Source: Castor canadensis (Eukaryota > Chordata > Mammalia > Rodentia > Castoridae). From it: a stretch of 64,000 nt of DNA. Positions 54,886 to 64,000 of the stretch are shown here, piece after piece. The stretch lies in contig NC_133390.1 of the NCBI RefSeq assembly GCF_047511655.1, positions 127,277,583 through 127,341,582 of the forward strand. Direction: 5' to 3'. A model generated the notes under the pieces. It saw only the letters and a program-made list of their open reading frames with translations. It was not told where the DNA came from and did no database searches. The number at the start of each line of letters is the position of its first letter. The first letter of the stretch is position 1. The position numbers and the translations under genes are program-made.

Positions 54886-56865
54886 AGGTCTGTTTTCAAG
54901 GTTGGAAAGGGTCTTCTGAGGTTCCTAGTAAGATACCGTTTGTTTCACAGATAGACTGAAATCCAAGCAGGTCAAAGGATGTGACAGATGGTCCTGTCTA
55001 GGCCCAGGCTGTGGAGTAGCCCTCACACAACCTAAAGGAGGCTGTGGTCAGTCCTCCCAGCTGCTGAAAAGCTGTAAAGAGAGGAGAGATAGCTTAGCTG
55101 CTGGGTGGAAAGGGAAGATCCAGTGCAATCAGAGGTATGTTCTAATTTAAAAGGAACAGTCTGGTGGAAGGTTTTCACACTTCACTTTAGCACTGGAGTG
55201 ACCCCTTTATTCCCATGACAAATGGAGGGGTAAAGGGGAAGGAATGTGACTGAGGTTGCTGAAACTGGTAGAATTGCTTTAGCACCACATTGTAAAAAGA
55301 GGCTGTCCGGGAATTTTTCCTGGATTTTGTTGGTTATTTACACTTCGCTTGAGAATTTTTTAGATTTAAGAGCTCAGAAGAATTAGATCACATCCAAAGG
55401 GTGGGCCTGCCTAAAAAGCATTTGGCCTGGAAGAAGGTAAATCTCAGCTGCTTAGCTCCAGCTCAGGGCATCGTTGGAAAAGCACTGCTGAGAACAAAAT
55501 TGGTAGTAAGGTTTTAAACCTTATCACATTTCCTTATACAGAGTCCATAAAAAAACCTGATCTGTTTCTTCACCACAAAATTAAAAACATAGATAGCATC
55601 CTAAATCTTTCATTTTCCGTGTCTTTGAGCCCAGAAGTTTGTAGAGAAGCAGCCTAACCCAGGCTGGATCACATATCTCCCAATGAACTCACCCTCTTCC
55701 CTCAAGTCCGGTAGATAGTTCGCAACTACCATCTTGGTTGTTAATAACATGAAAAAAAGTATTAACCCCTATTACCAGTCTCTCTCTGTGGGGCTCCTCA
55801 GCCTCATTGCACTTTTTTGCCCCCAGGGCTCCCTCTAGGTCTCCCAAAACTGTCAGTGTCCCCACAACTGCCTTGCTTCCCAGCCAATGTTACCTTGAGG
55901 TTTCAATCCTGAACCTCCATGATATTTCATGTCTGGGTGAGATAGCATTACCATGCATATGTCAGAACCAGCTCTTGAGAAAGGTCATGAGTATCCTCCT
56001 AGCTGTGTCCTTACCATGTGCCTGTGAGCACCGCACCCTCCCCTTCATGTGGAATGGAAGTGCCTTGGGGTGGGGGGTGAGAAGAATCCCTCTTGGCACA
56101 TTGCTTTCCTGCCCATCTCATTTCAGCTTTCTTCACCCAGGTGTACGTACGTACACAGGCCACATGAAGCTCTGCTCTTGAAAGCCATCCAGTAAACATT
56201 ATAGGGAGTGATGCCAAGTGCCCTGCTTTGTCAAGAGACGCATGACAATGAGATTGGCCCAGTTTCTGTGCCAAGGGAGCATTCTCTTGAGCTCCTTGTT
56301 TGTCAGTAGGTGAGGGTTGTGCCAGCCCATCTCTCTACCTCCCAGCTTCATCTTCTTGGGTGACTTGGCAGGAAAAAGGAAGGCAGGAGCTGGCTGACCT
56401 CACCACCAGCTTTTTGTCTTTGATCCAGAAGCTTAAGCCTGCAGGCAGCTTGGATAGAGGCTTTTCCTGACGCTTTTTTGCTTCACACACCCAGAGGCTG
56501 GAGTAGCAACAGAAACTTTGGGTATATTCTTTCAACTTACAACTGTTCTGAATAATTAAGCTGAGATACAGGGAAGTTTGGAAGATTCCTTCATTTCATC
56601 CCTGCCTTTGTGCTGTGCTGTGGTATCTGGGTGGACTTCTTGGAGTAGGGCAGACAGGGTGGGTAAAAGGACCATCTGTCTTGCTTGTGGCATGGGTATT
56701 GTTAGTTGTGTATTTATAATCATGACACCCCCTGTTTGTCCCTGCAGGGTTGCTTGCCTGGTGGCAAGAGGGCTGTTTGTGGTCTGGGATCAGAGTGCCT
56801 TCATACTGCCTTCCCTTCCTCCTTCCCTGCATCTCATTCATTACTGTCCCCTCTCTGGTCCCCAG

Positions 56866-57033
56866 GTGCTGCATCTGTACTGTGACACTTGCTCTGTGCC
56901 CATCTGCCGAGAGTGCACAATTGGTCGCCATGGGGGTCACAGCTTCGTCTACCTTCAGGATGCTCTGCAGGACTCCAGGGCACTCACCATCCAGCTGCTA
57001 GCTGATGCCCAGCAGGGCCGCCAAGCAATCCAG
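56866..57033 (+). CDS. TRIM71: TRIM71 exon 2: rest of B-box 2 and start of coiled coil
   Basis: A 168-base, phase 0-0 exon of 56 codons that continues residue 280 directly as [17 protein letters not shown]. It completes B-box 2 with C286, C289, C294, C297, H302 and H305, then enters the helical coiled-coil region ([18 protein letters not shown]). The acceptor is a strong pyrimidine tract ending ctggtccccag|gtgctg; the donor is atccag|gtcagc. Joined to exon 1 it rebuilds an intact RBCC N-terminus without frameshift or stop, so the gene looks functional here. Compared with my memory of the human protein, the differences are conservative (Ile for Met, Val for Ile, Asp for Glu). The frame also happens to be open on both sides of the exon (56578-57156), which has no support as coding. 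Confidence 0.95.
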
Positions 57034-57854
57034 GTCAGCATCCCCTTCACTGACTCCCACCAGAAACCTGTCCTTGCCCCTACCAGAGGACAGACTATGA
57101 TGTGGGGAGCATGGAAGAGTGGACAGAAGGGACTCCTGGCAGTATGGGGAAGATGACAGAGATGTGGCCTAACTACTAGTCAAATCACTCCTACCATATC
57201 ACTTAGGTTTTCTATTCAGCCCCTCCCCAAATCCAAGTGGACCCTGGCATTTTCCAGTCAGAACTGCAGAAAGAAGACATTTAATACTTTTTTAGATTGT
57301 ATGCATTTGCTACAGATTTTCCTATTTATAGATGAGGAATAGGGAATACGGGGAGTTTTACTTAAGGTTCAGAGTCTTGAACCATAAACCTTAATAATTT
57401 CAATCCTGAATTCTTCCCTTTAGGGTTAGGGAGGGGCATGTGTGACATTGAGAACTGGCCAAGTTCTCTTACATGATTGCTTTTAAATCTTGTCTGATCC
57501 AGGTGACAAGGTTTTACGAAATCAGAAGTGTTTTCCCAGTGTTAATGGATAGGGTTGAAAATCCAAGAAAAGTTGCTCAGCTGCTGCAGAAACTGCATAG
57601 GAGATTAAATTCTGGGGTAATTAGTTAACTAAATTTTTTGTTTATTCTCTTTGTATTTTAAAATTAAGGCCTTTTCTGTAACTGCTACAGGATTGAGAAC
57701 ATGTCTGGTGGATTTTTATTAAGTTTCTCAGCAGCTTTTATGTTCATACACACAGGATGGAAATAAAACTTTTTTTGATAACCCAGATTTTCTGATGTTT
57801 AAGCCATAGTTCGAGTGCCTGCATTTCTGGAATGGCATCTCACCCCTCCCCCAC

Positions 57855-57930
57855 CCCCCACTGGGGTTGAACTGAGGCCCTTTACACTTGCCAGGCAAGT
57901 GCTCTACTACTTGAGCTACACTCCCAGCCC
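57855..57930 (-). mobile_element. SINE, ID-like half
   Basis: cactggggttgaactgaggc to gagctacactcccagccct. Confidence 0.75.
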
Positions 57931-58247
57931 TGGAATGAAAAAAGTCTTAATTTCTATACCACTTGTACCTCTCCCTTCCCTTCCCTCCTTTCTCTGTTAC
58001 CCCAGGCTGGGAACTGTCCATATAGTCCAGTCTGGTTTCTTTGTTTTCTTCAAAATAGCCTATACAGTGTCTCGGTTGCTGTTCAAGTTCTCATTTGTCA
58101 GCCTCTCTACTTGGACAATCCTCCTAGACACTGCTGCCTCCAAACACAGTACCCTTCAGTACTGTGCTCAGCTTCCACTGCTCATCACCTGGGGGCTTAG
58201 AGAGCCACAGGTGCCTGTCCAACCTCTAGATGGGCAGTGTAGTCTTT

Positions 58248-58395
58248 TGTACTGGGGTTTGAATTCAGAGCCTCACATTTGCTAGTCAGGCATTCTGCTA
58301 CTTGAGCTGCTCTGTCAACCCTTCAGACCTCAATCCTCCTGATCTCTGCCTCTCTAGTGGCTAGGATTATAAGTGTGAGCCAGTAGCATCCAGCT
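58248..58395 (-). mobile_element. SINE, B1-ID dimer with junction deletion
   Basis: gtactggggtttgaattcag, gagctgctctgtcaaccctt, then gtggctaggattataagtgt. Confidence 0.75.
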
Positions 58396-59433
58396 GCTGC
58401 AGTTTTTCTGTCCTTGGATGTTGAGAACATTCAAGAGCCTTGAAACATCGTTTCTGTCTGTGCTTTGTGGGCTCAGCCACTCTTGGGAGAGAAATGAGTT
58501 GTCATGATTTGTTGGAGTCCTACAGAGAACTGTTAAGGTAGTGAAGTCTCAGAGAAGTAGAAATTTGAACTTTTTGTAGAGAAGATTTTGTGTGCTATGC
58601 TTTTTTTTTTTAACCTTTCTAAACTCAGTCATCTGAGAGGCTGCTGTGAGCCGAAAATATCATAGGCATGGACCACAGGGGTCAAATACTAGTGACACAT
58701 GGGGTGGAGGAATCAGGTGGCAGGCGGGTCCTTGGATGGCTGGTAGGCACACAATAATGGTTAACCCTCCAGTCCACAGCTCAGATTGCAGATGGACTCC
58801 AGAAGGTCCTCATGTAACCCAAGGGGCATGTGTGTTGGCACCTTTCTTGACTTGGGTTACAGTTCTTCAAAGCTCACATTAAGCCAGTGAGTCAAAGACC
58901 AGAATATGCTTGTGTTTGAAGACTGTTCTTAAAATCAGAGCCTCAATGCATTGGCACTTCCTAGGAGAGCACTGTTCTATGAGCTCCAGGGGAGGCCTGG
59001 CTGTCTAGAGGGTAGATCCCTGTGCCAGGGCTCGGTTCATCTAAAAGCATTTGAAGAGTACATTGGAAGACATTGGGAAAAGCAGTCATTGTACAGCAGG
59101 GTGGTTGTTTTTGTTTTATATAAAGAAATATTTAGATTTGTGCACAAATGTTTAAGTGGTTTTTCCTTTGTTGGTTACTTAGCAGTGGAATGTCACACAT
59201 TCTATGCTGTCATTTAACACTGCTGTAAAGAGCACAGCAGAGATATCTGAAAGCTGTTTCCTGTTCCTAGGAGAGGAAGCAACGCAATTAACATGCAAGG
59301 TTTTTTTTTTTTCTGGGGCAGGACAGTGCTTTCTTAAATCTCTTATTATAATTTGCCCCCTTACCAGCAGGTGGTAAAGAAAATAATTTAATCCACTTAA
59401 TTAAAATACACAATAATTCTGGTCACACATTTT

Positions 59434-59575
59434 TTTGGGGTTTGTTTTGTTTTGGTTGGAACTGAGGTTTGAACTCAGGGCTTCACCCTTGCCTAAAGCA
59501 GGTGCTCTGCTGCTTGAGCCAAACCTCCTGTCCTTTTTTTCTCAGGTTACAGGTGTGAACCACTGGCACCTGACT
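59434..59575 (-). mobile_element. SINE, ID-like half plus B1 stub
   Basis: ggaactgaggtttgaactca, gagccaaacctcctgtcctt, then caggttacaggtgtgaacca. Confidence 0.75.
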
Positions 59576-59649
59576 TCCATTTGCTCTTTGTGTTATTAAC
59601 ACATTTGTCATTCAGGAACTTGCTTTTTAAAATTTATTTATTGATGGAT

Positions 59650-59820
59650 GGATGAATGGCAGTTCTGGGGTTTGAACGCAGGGCCTCACACTTGCTAGGC
59701 AAGCACTTTTATCACTTAAGCCACTCCTCTAGCCCCCTGGAGCTTCTATTTTTATGTGAATTTTTTGGTGCTGTGGTTTGAACTTAGGTCCTTGTGCCAC
59801 TGAGCCGCCTCAACCCCGAG
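59650..59820 (-). mobile_element. SINEs, two ID-like copies
   Basis: cagttctggggtttgaacgc to agccactcctctagccc; then gtgctgtggtttgaacttag to ccgcctcaacccc. Confidence 0.7.
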
Positions 59821-60097
59821 GAGCTATTAAAAGATGCTTATTTGTACTAGTAAATTGACAGTGCTAAGAAACAGTCCATATTTTGGAAATAGACTTTTAT
59901 TTAGCTAGTAACCTGATACTGAGTTAAGACAACATAAGATCAAATAAGAGATGATAAATTAGGGGAGAAAGAATAGAATCTAAATAGTCATAATGAATAC
60001 TGAAACCTGGTGCAAGGGTAAAGGGATGTATATAAAGTGGTAAAGAAACTACAGAACCTGAAATGCATGAAACTGCTTAAAGCTTAGAAGTGACAGA

Positions 60098-60185
60098 AGA
60101 GGCTGAGCATGGGGGGCACACTGGAATCCCAGCACTAGGGAGGCCACCCTGGCCTACCTAATGAGACCCTGTCCCACAAACATAG
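60098..60185 (+). mobile_element. SINE, B1-like
   Basis: actggaatcccagcactagg then gaggccaccctggcctacc. Confidence 0.65.
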
Positions 60186-60319
60186 AAGTGACAGAAGAGT
60201 CCTGCATATCAAGAGGAAAACAAACTTGAAAACTAGGACAGTTAAAAGGATTCTGTGGGGGAAAAAAAATAAATATGGGTCAGGAGTGAAGGAAATGAAT
60301 ATATGTCTTAATATAACCA

Positions 60320-60690
60320 GCTGGGTGCTGAGATTCAGCCTATAATTCTACCAGAGACTGGTTTGAGGCAGTGTTGGCAAAGTTAGTGAGACCCCCATCT
60401 CAACATGTCTATGGTGGAAGTGTATATAGGAAGATCATAATCCAGTCCAGCCTGAGCATAGATTCTAGACTCTATCTCAAAAACAAAAACAAAACAAAAA
60501 GAAAACAAAGCAGGGCTGGAGGCGTGACTCAGCAGTAGAGTTCAAACCTTGTGAAGACCTGAGTTTAAACTCTGGTTCCACCCCACCCCCAACCCCCAAA
60601 AAAGAAAAAAGAAGTGCTGTGGGCTGGCTCAGGTGGTTACAGCACTTTCCTACCAAAGTGCAAGACTCGTGAGTTCCACTTTTAGTATGT
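60320..60690 (+). mobile_element. SINEs, B1 pieces then two ID-like copies
   Basis: Two B1-like pieces (60324-60490), then gcagggctggaggcgtgact (60522-60600) and ggctggctcaggtggttaca (60618-60690). Confidence 0.6.
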
Positions 60691-61059
60691 ACAGAGGTGT
60701 GTATATATGTACACACATATGCATATCTACTTAACATAAACATAAGGAAATATATTCTGCCTGAGCAGTAATCCTATTCAAATGCCACCCAGTTCTGTTT
60801 TGAACAAACAGTGGTTATGTCCTGCTGTGGAAGATCCCTCCTTTTAGCTGACGGTGGTGCCCTGTAGAGTTTGGGTTTTGTAGTCACTCTTCCTTGTAGT
60901 TTATGCTGGTTTTAAAAAAAGTATTAGCAAAACTGGTGAACCACAAAGGTGTTTCAAGAAGACTGCAAAATGGGGGAAAAATGAATAGAAATATTAGGGA
61001 ATGAAGTAGAAATATACCAAATGTTATTGGTAGTTTTTAAATAATATATTGATTTCTAC

Positions 61060-61360
61060 ACCAATTTACAATAAACTGCACATATTTAAAGTACAGTTTT
61101 GGCCAGGCTTCATGGCTTCTGTGATAGAGCAAAGTGCAAGGCTCTGAGTTCAAAACCCAGCACCATACGTACACAAAAACAGTGCACAAAGATGTGCATT
61201 TCAGCATGAAACATCTCCACAGTCAAGATTGTGAACCACCCCCAGGCTTCCCTGTGCTCTTACAGTAATCTGTTCCTCCCTGCTTCCAAGTCCTCAAACA
61301 CACACTGGCCTTTACCTGTCACAGGTTAAGATTTGTTTTGTATAAATGTGCTAAGAAATG
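61060..61360 (-). mobile_element. L1ME-type relic, antisense, with nested SINE
   Basis: caataaactgcacatattta then aaagtacagtttt, and after a tRNA-derived SINE (61100-61185) acatctccacagtcaagatt gtgaacc, match the reverse of L1ME 3' ends in order. The pieces flank the SINE neatly. Confidence 0.7.
61100..61185 (+). mobile_element. SINE, ID-like, inside L1ME
   Basis: gatagagcaaagtgcaaggc then tctgagttcaaaacccagca. Confidence 0.65.
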
Positions 61361-61365
61361 CATTC

Positions 61366-61449
61366 TTCTCCAAGACCAGTGGCTTTCATCTCTCTTTTTT
61401 TTTTTTTTTTTAAAAAAAAAAACCTGGAGATGAATGTTGTCTTGGAGAA
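61366..61449. repeat. 84-base inverted repeat with three complementary arms
   Basis: ttctccaagac (61366-61376) pairs with gtcttggagaa (61439-61449); inside, ttcatctc (61385-61392) pairs with gagatgaa (61427-61434); inside that, T17 (61395-61411) abuts A11 (61412-61422). The bases between arms do not pair. Confidence 0.9.
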
Positions 61450-62266
61450 TCCTTAACACTCTTCCAAACCATTGCTAAGTGCTGTCATGCACCCTTCTGT
61501 TAGGTAAAGCACAAAACAATTTTGTGGTTTCCATATTTTGATGTAAACTTGTTCACCTCATGACAGGATAGAGCACTGAAGTTCCACATTTATGCTTTTT
61601 CTTTTTTCTCCCTTTTCCCTTTCTCTCTATTCCTCTCTTATCTTTCCCCTTAATGCCCCTCGTCCCCTCCAGATATGCGGATGTCATGGTGAAGAACTTT
61701 AATGTACATCAGCTAGTGAAAAGTTTTCACATGCTGTTGCAGTTAGGATTGTTTGTAACTGACTGGAAGGGAATGGATAATCTTGGGTATGCTTGTAGAA
61801 TTTGGATGGATCAGCCTTCAGGTGGTCAGGACTCCCACCTGTTTGTCAGCATTCTCTCCATGGTAACCTCACTCTTGCTACTAAGCCTGGACTATAAATT
61901 CATGCAGTGTGATAAACAGTATACAGAAATGGGGGTCTCTTCTGGCCCTCCCTGTGCCATTATTAGGGTAAGAGTTCCTAGTTCCTGTTATTTTTCCTCC
62001 TCCCCTTCCTCCCCTTTAGGCTTTTGAGTGAGGCTGCACTGGAAGTTCCAGAGATAAAATTGGTCTGGTCTGGCTTCCTTCATTACCATTTTTGAGTACA
62101 GTCCTGGAGCCAAGTCTTCAAGCAAGAATACATCCCAGAAGTGAAGAATTTTGATAGACTAATTCTACATTCGGGTGTAACCCCTTACAATTGCACTTTA
62201 TGATACATCAGCACTACTGTTACTTCTTGGGGTGGGTGTTTTAATTTCCACTTAATAGATTTGTTT

Positions 62267-62365
62267 AGGGGGAGGGTTTTTTGTTTTGTTTTGTGTTGCT
62301 GGGACTCTAACCCGGCGAGGGAACTAACACAGGGTATTGCAGGTGCTCCTCCAGTGATTTAAGCC
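62267..62365 (-). mobile_element. SINE, ID-like, damaged
   Basis: (gtttt)n head, gttgctgggactctaacccg, then caggtgctcctccagtgatt. Confidence 0.5.
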
Positions 62366-63137
62366 TATCCCATCCCCACATTTGTTTAGGAGAAATCTTT
62401 TCAGACATACCATCTTCTTTCATCATTCAGGACTATCTTTATCTTTCTCCTTCATAGTTGGAGATAATGTACACTACCTAGTGGCATAAGAATGTTTGCT
62501 TTTCCTGATCATTTTTGGACTCCTCATATTAGGGCCAGGACCCACAGTTTCTGCCCCCATCCTGGCCAGGTCACAGATGAGCCTCATGCTGCAGTTATGT
62601 TTGTATTGTCCTCCCCACTGAGGTCCTCTTTCTCTAGAAACCCAGATGTAGCCTTAGCTACTAAGTAGCTATCACCCAGTGGCATGTACTAATCTTAGCC
62701 CCCTCCCATTGTCGTCTCCTTAGCCCTGCTTTAGACACTGGGCAGTAGTCTGGGATTGAATGCATGCCGTGGAGTGTAGTGCTTGCTTGCCTAGTGTATG
62801 TTTTGGAACAATTCATTTTGCCTTCTATAAATGTGACTCTCAGCTTGGTGGTCACTCAGATGATGTTAAAAGCTTTCAATCCCTTCTACCTGTTAAGGGG
62901 AGGATATAGTTATTTCCACAGGGGCCTCCCTCTGTCCAGGACCTCAGAGGTGACACAAAGGACTAAGCCTGGCAGAGAGTGCAAGGCAGAGGTAGGTAAG
63001 GCAGGTAGTCTGCCTTGTCCTTATGCAAAGGAACAGTCAGTGCCTTTTGCACTAGTCTCAGTCCTGTAGGAGTTCTCCTCATTTTTTCCCCCACTTTGGA
63101 ATAATTTGAGTGAATCTGTCTGGTTTTCTTTGTTGTC

Positions 63138-63535
63138 TTCTTTACTGTTAGTTTCTTAGGGATGTTGCAACAAAACATCACAACCTGGATTACATGGGAC
63201 AGTAGGACTTCATTCTTCAGGCTCTGGAGAATCTGAAATCAAAGTGCCAGCACTTTGGTATTCCCTTGGAGATCTGAGGAGATTGTTGCTTTCCTGATCA
63301 CGGCCTCTGGGAAATGCTGGCAACCCTTTGCATGCACCGCTGTCACTCACAGTTTCTGCCTCCATTTTCACATAGCCTTTTTCCTACATGTGTCTGTGTC
63401 ATCTTGTGACCTTCTGTGGACATGAGTCTTAGGACTCACCCTAATCTAGTGTGCACTTCTTTCAACTGATTAATTCTACAAAGATTGTATTTCCAAAGCT
63501 GCTTACGTTCTGAGGCCTCAGGTGCCACCTGGTTT
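63138..63535 (-). mobile_element. MLT1-type LTR relic (ERVL-MaLR), antisense
   Basis: On the + strand: gttagtttcttagggatgtt, ttctgcctccattttcacat, ctcaccctaatctagtgtgc, gattgtatttccaaagctgc and cgttctgaggcctcaggtgc, the reverse of a mammalian MLT1 LTR in the right order. A solo, decayed LTR of an old endogenous retroelement; no internal genes seen. Confidence 0.75.
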
Positions 63536-64000
63536 TCGAGGTGCCAGTATTTAACCCAGTAGTACTATCTAGTGCTGCTTTGGTAAATGTGCTATGGCCA
63601 AAGGCATGTGCAAATATAAAATGTATAGGTTGTTTCCATAGAACATTTGTGTTAAGTCACGGATGACTTTAGTATGATGGATTGTGTATTTAGTCTGCAC
63701 TCTGACGTATAGTGACCAATGGGACTGAGTTGTAAAGACAAGCAGAAGCAGTAAGAGCAGGTGCAGTTCACTCCAGCTCAAAAAGGAGGTGGCATCTAAA
63801 CTGTATTTCCAAATTGAGGCTGACTTGGGGGTCAGAGCAGAGGCAGAGGATAGCCCAGACCTCCCCAGCTGCGAGCTGCTCAGTGGGTCCCTAGGCCTTA
63901 CAGGGATTGGAACACAAAGTACACAAAGCACGCAGCCATTTGAGCCAAGGGAACTGGGCCACTGGGCTATGAGTGTAGCTTGTTCCATTCATCATCCAGA

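Larger units (their letters stand above)
13123..56865 (+). other. TRIM71: TRIM71 intron 1
   Basis: Begins gtgagtgcgg and ends cctctctggtccccag, both good consensus. At about 43.7 kb it is the long first intron expected of TRIM71. It splits B-box 2 between its second and third zinc ligands. Contents are listed separately: a secondary CpG block, L1/L2/MIR relics, one processed pseudogene and many SINEs. No convincing alternative coding exon was seen. Confidence 0.93.
53106..56865. other. 3' end of intron 1, mostly repeat-poor
   Basis: Stretches 53106-54619 and 54886-56865 contain no recognised SINE or L1 and no exon-like frame other than TRIM71 exon 2, which follows directly. The last 60 bases form the polypyrimidine tract and acceptor of exon 2. 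Confidence 0.45.
57034..64000 (+). other. TRIM71: TRIM71 intron 2 (5' part)
   Basis: Starts at the gtcagc donor and continues past the end of the window. No frame here resembles the coiled-coil, filamin or NHL exons, so exon 3 lies beyond 64000. Stretches without recognised repeats are 57034-57854 (possibly a faint antisense MIR near 57290-57400), 57931-58247, 58396-59433, 59821-60097, 60691-61059, 61460-62266, 62366-63137 and 63536-64000. I see nothing gene-like in them. Confidence 0.9.

Noticed and set aside
56578..57156. Longer exon 2 reading frame
   Set aside because: The frame is open on both sides by chance; a strong acceptor and donor define 56866-57033.
57034..64000. Search for TRIM71 exons 3 and 4
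   Set aside because: No frame resembles the coiled-coil remainder, filamin domain or NHL repeats, so these exons are outside the window.
1..64000. CRISPR arrays, operons, insertion sequences or prokaryotic systems
   Set aside because: Repeats are eukaryotic SINE/LINE/LTR relics, genes have introns and CpG islands; nothing prokaryotic is present.

Overview
This is mammalian nuclear DNA holding the 5' part of one protein-coding gene, TRIM71 (LIN-41), on the + strand. The rest is interspersed repeats. The SINEs point to the organism: most are a B1-like (7SL-type) half joined to a tRNA-derived ID-like half, many with fresh-looking A-tails. I associate this kind of fused SINE with castorimorph rodents, and a beaver-like animal is my best guess. 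That is inference from memory of repeat families, not a database match.

Layout. 1-10150 is upstream intergenic sequence with no supported coding exon: SINEs, MIR and L1/L2-like relics, and a long alternating purine-pyrimidine tract at 4141. About 10220-13640 is a CpG island carrying the TRIM71 promoter, 5' leader and exon 1. Exon 1 coding sequence is 12283-13122 (280 codons: RING finger, B-box 1 and the first ligands of B-box 2). Intron 1 runs 13123-56865, about 43.7 kb. Exon 2 is 56866-57033 (56 codons, the rest of B-box 2 and the start of the coiled coil). Intron 2 starts at 57034 and leaves the window. The exons for the remaining coiled coil, filamin domain and NHL repeats, and the 3'UTR, lie beyond position 64000.

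Intron 1 holds a second small CpG-rich block (about 15535-15740), an antisense processed pseudogene of the mitochondrial ATP synthase b subunit (ATP5PB/ATP5F1, 50470-51605), several antisense LINE-1 pieces, L2 and MIR relics, and dozens of SINEs, roughly three quarters of them antisense to the gene. About 9850-16330 has no SINE that I can see, which marks the promoter, exon 1 and first 3 kb of the intron as constrained or recently regulatory. Intron 2 has a striking inverted repeat at 61366-61449, an L1 relic and an antisense MLT1-type LTR relic.

I found no operon-like, CRISPR, defence or otherwise new coding system. Most other open frames are chance frames in the CpG island or run through repeats. 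The items most worth following are non-coding: the intronic CpG block, the repeat-free promoter domain, candidate upstream ORFs, two inverted repeats, the antisense pseudogene, and the SINE lineage structure with datable nested insertions. All repeat boundaries are by eye, good to perhaps 5-20 bases.
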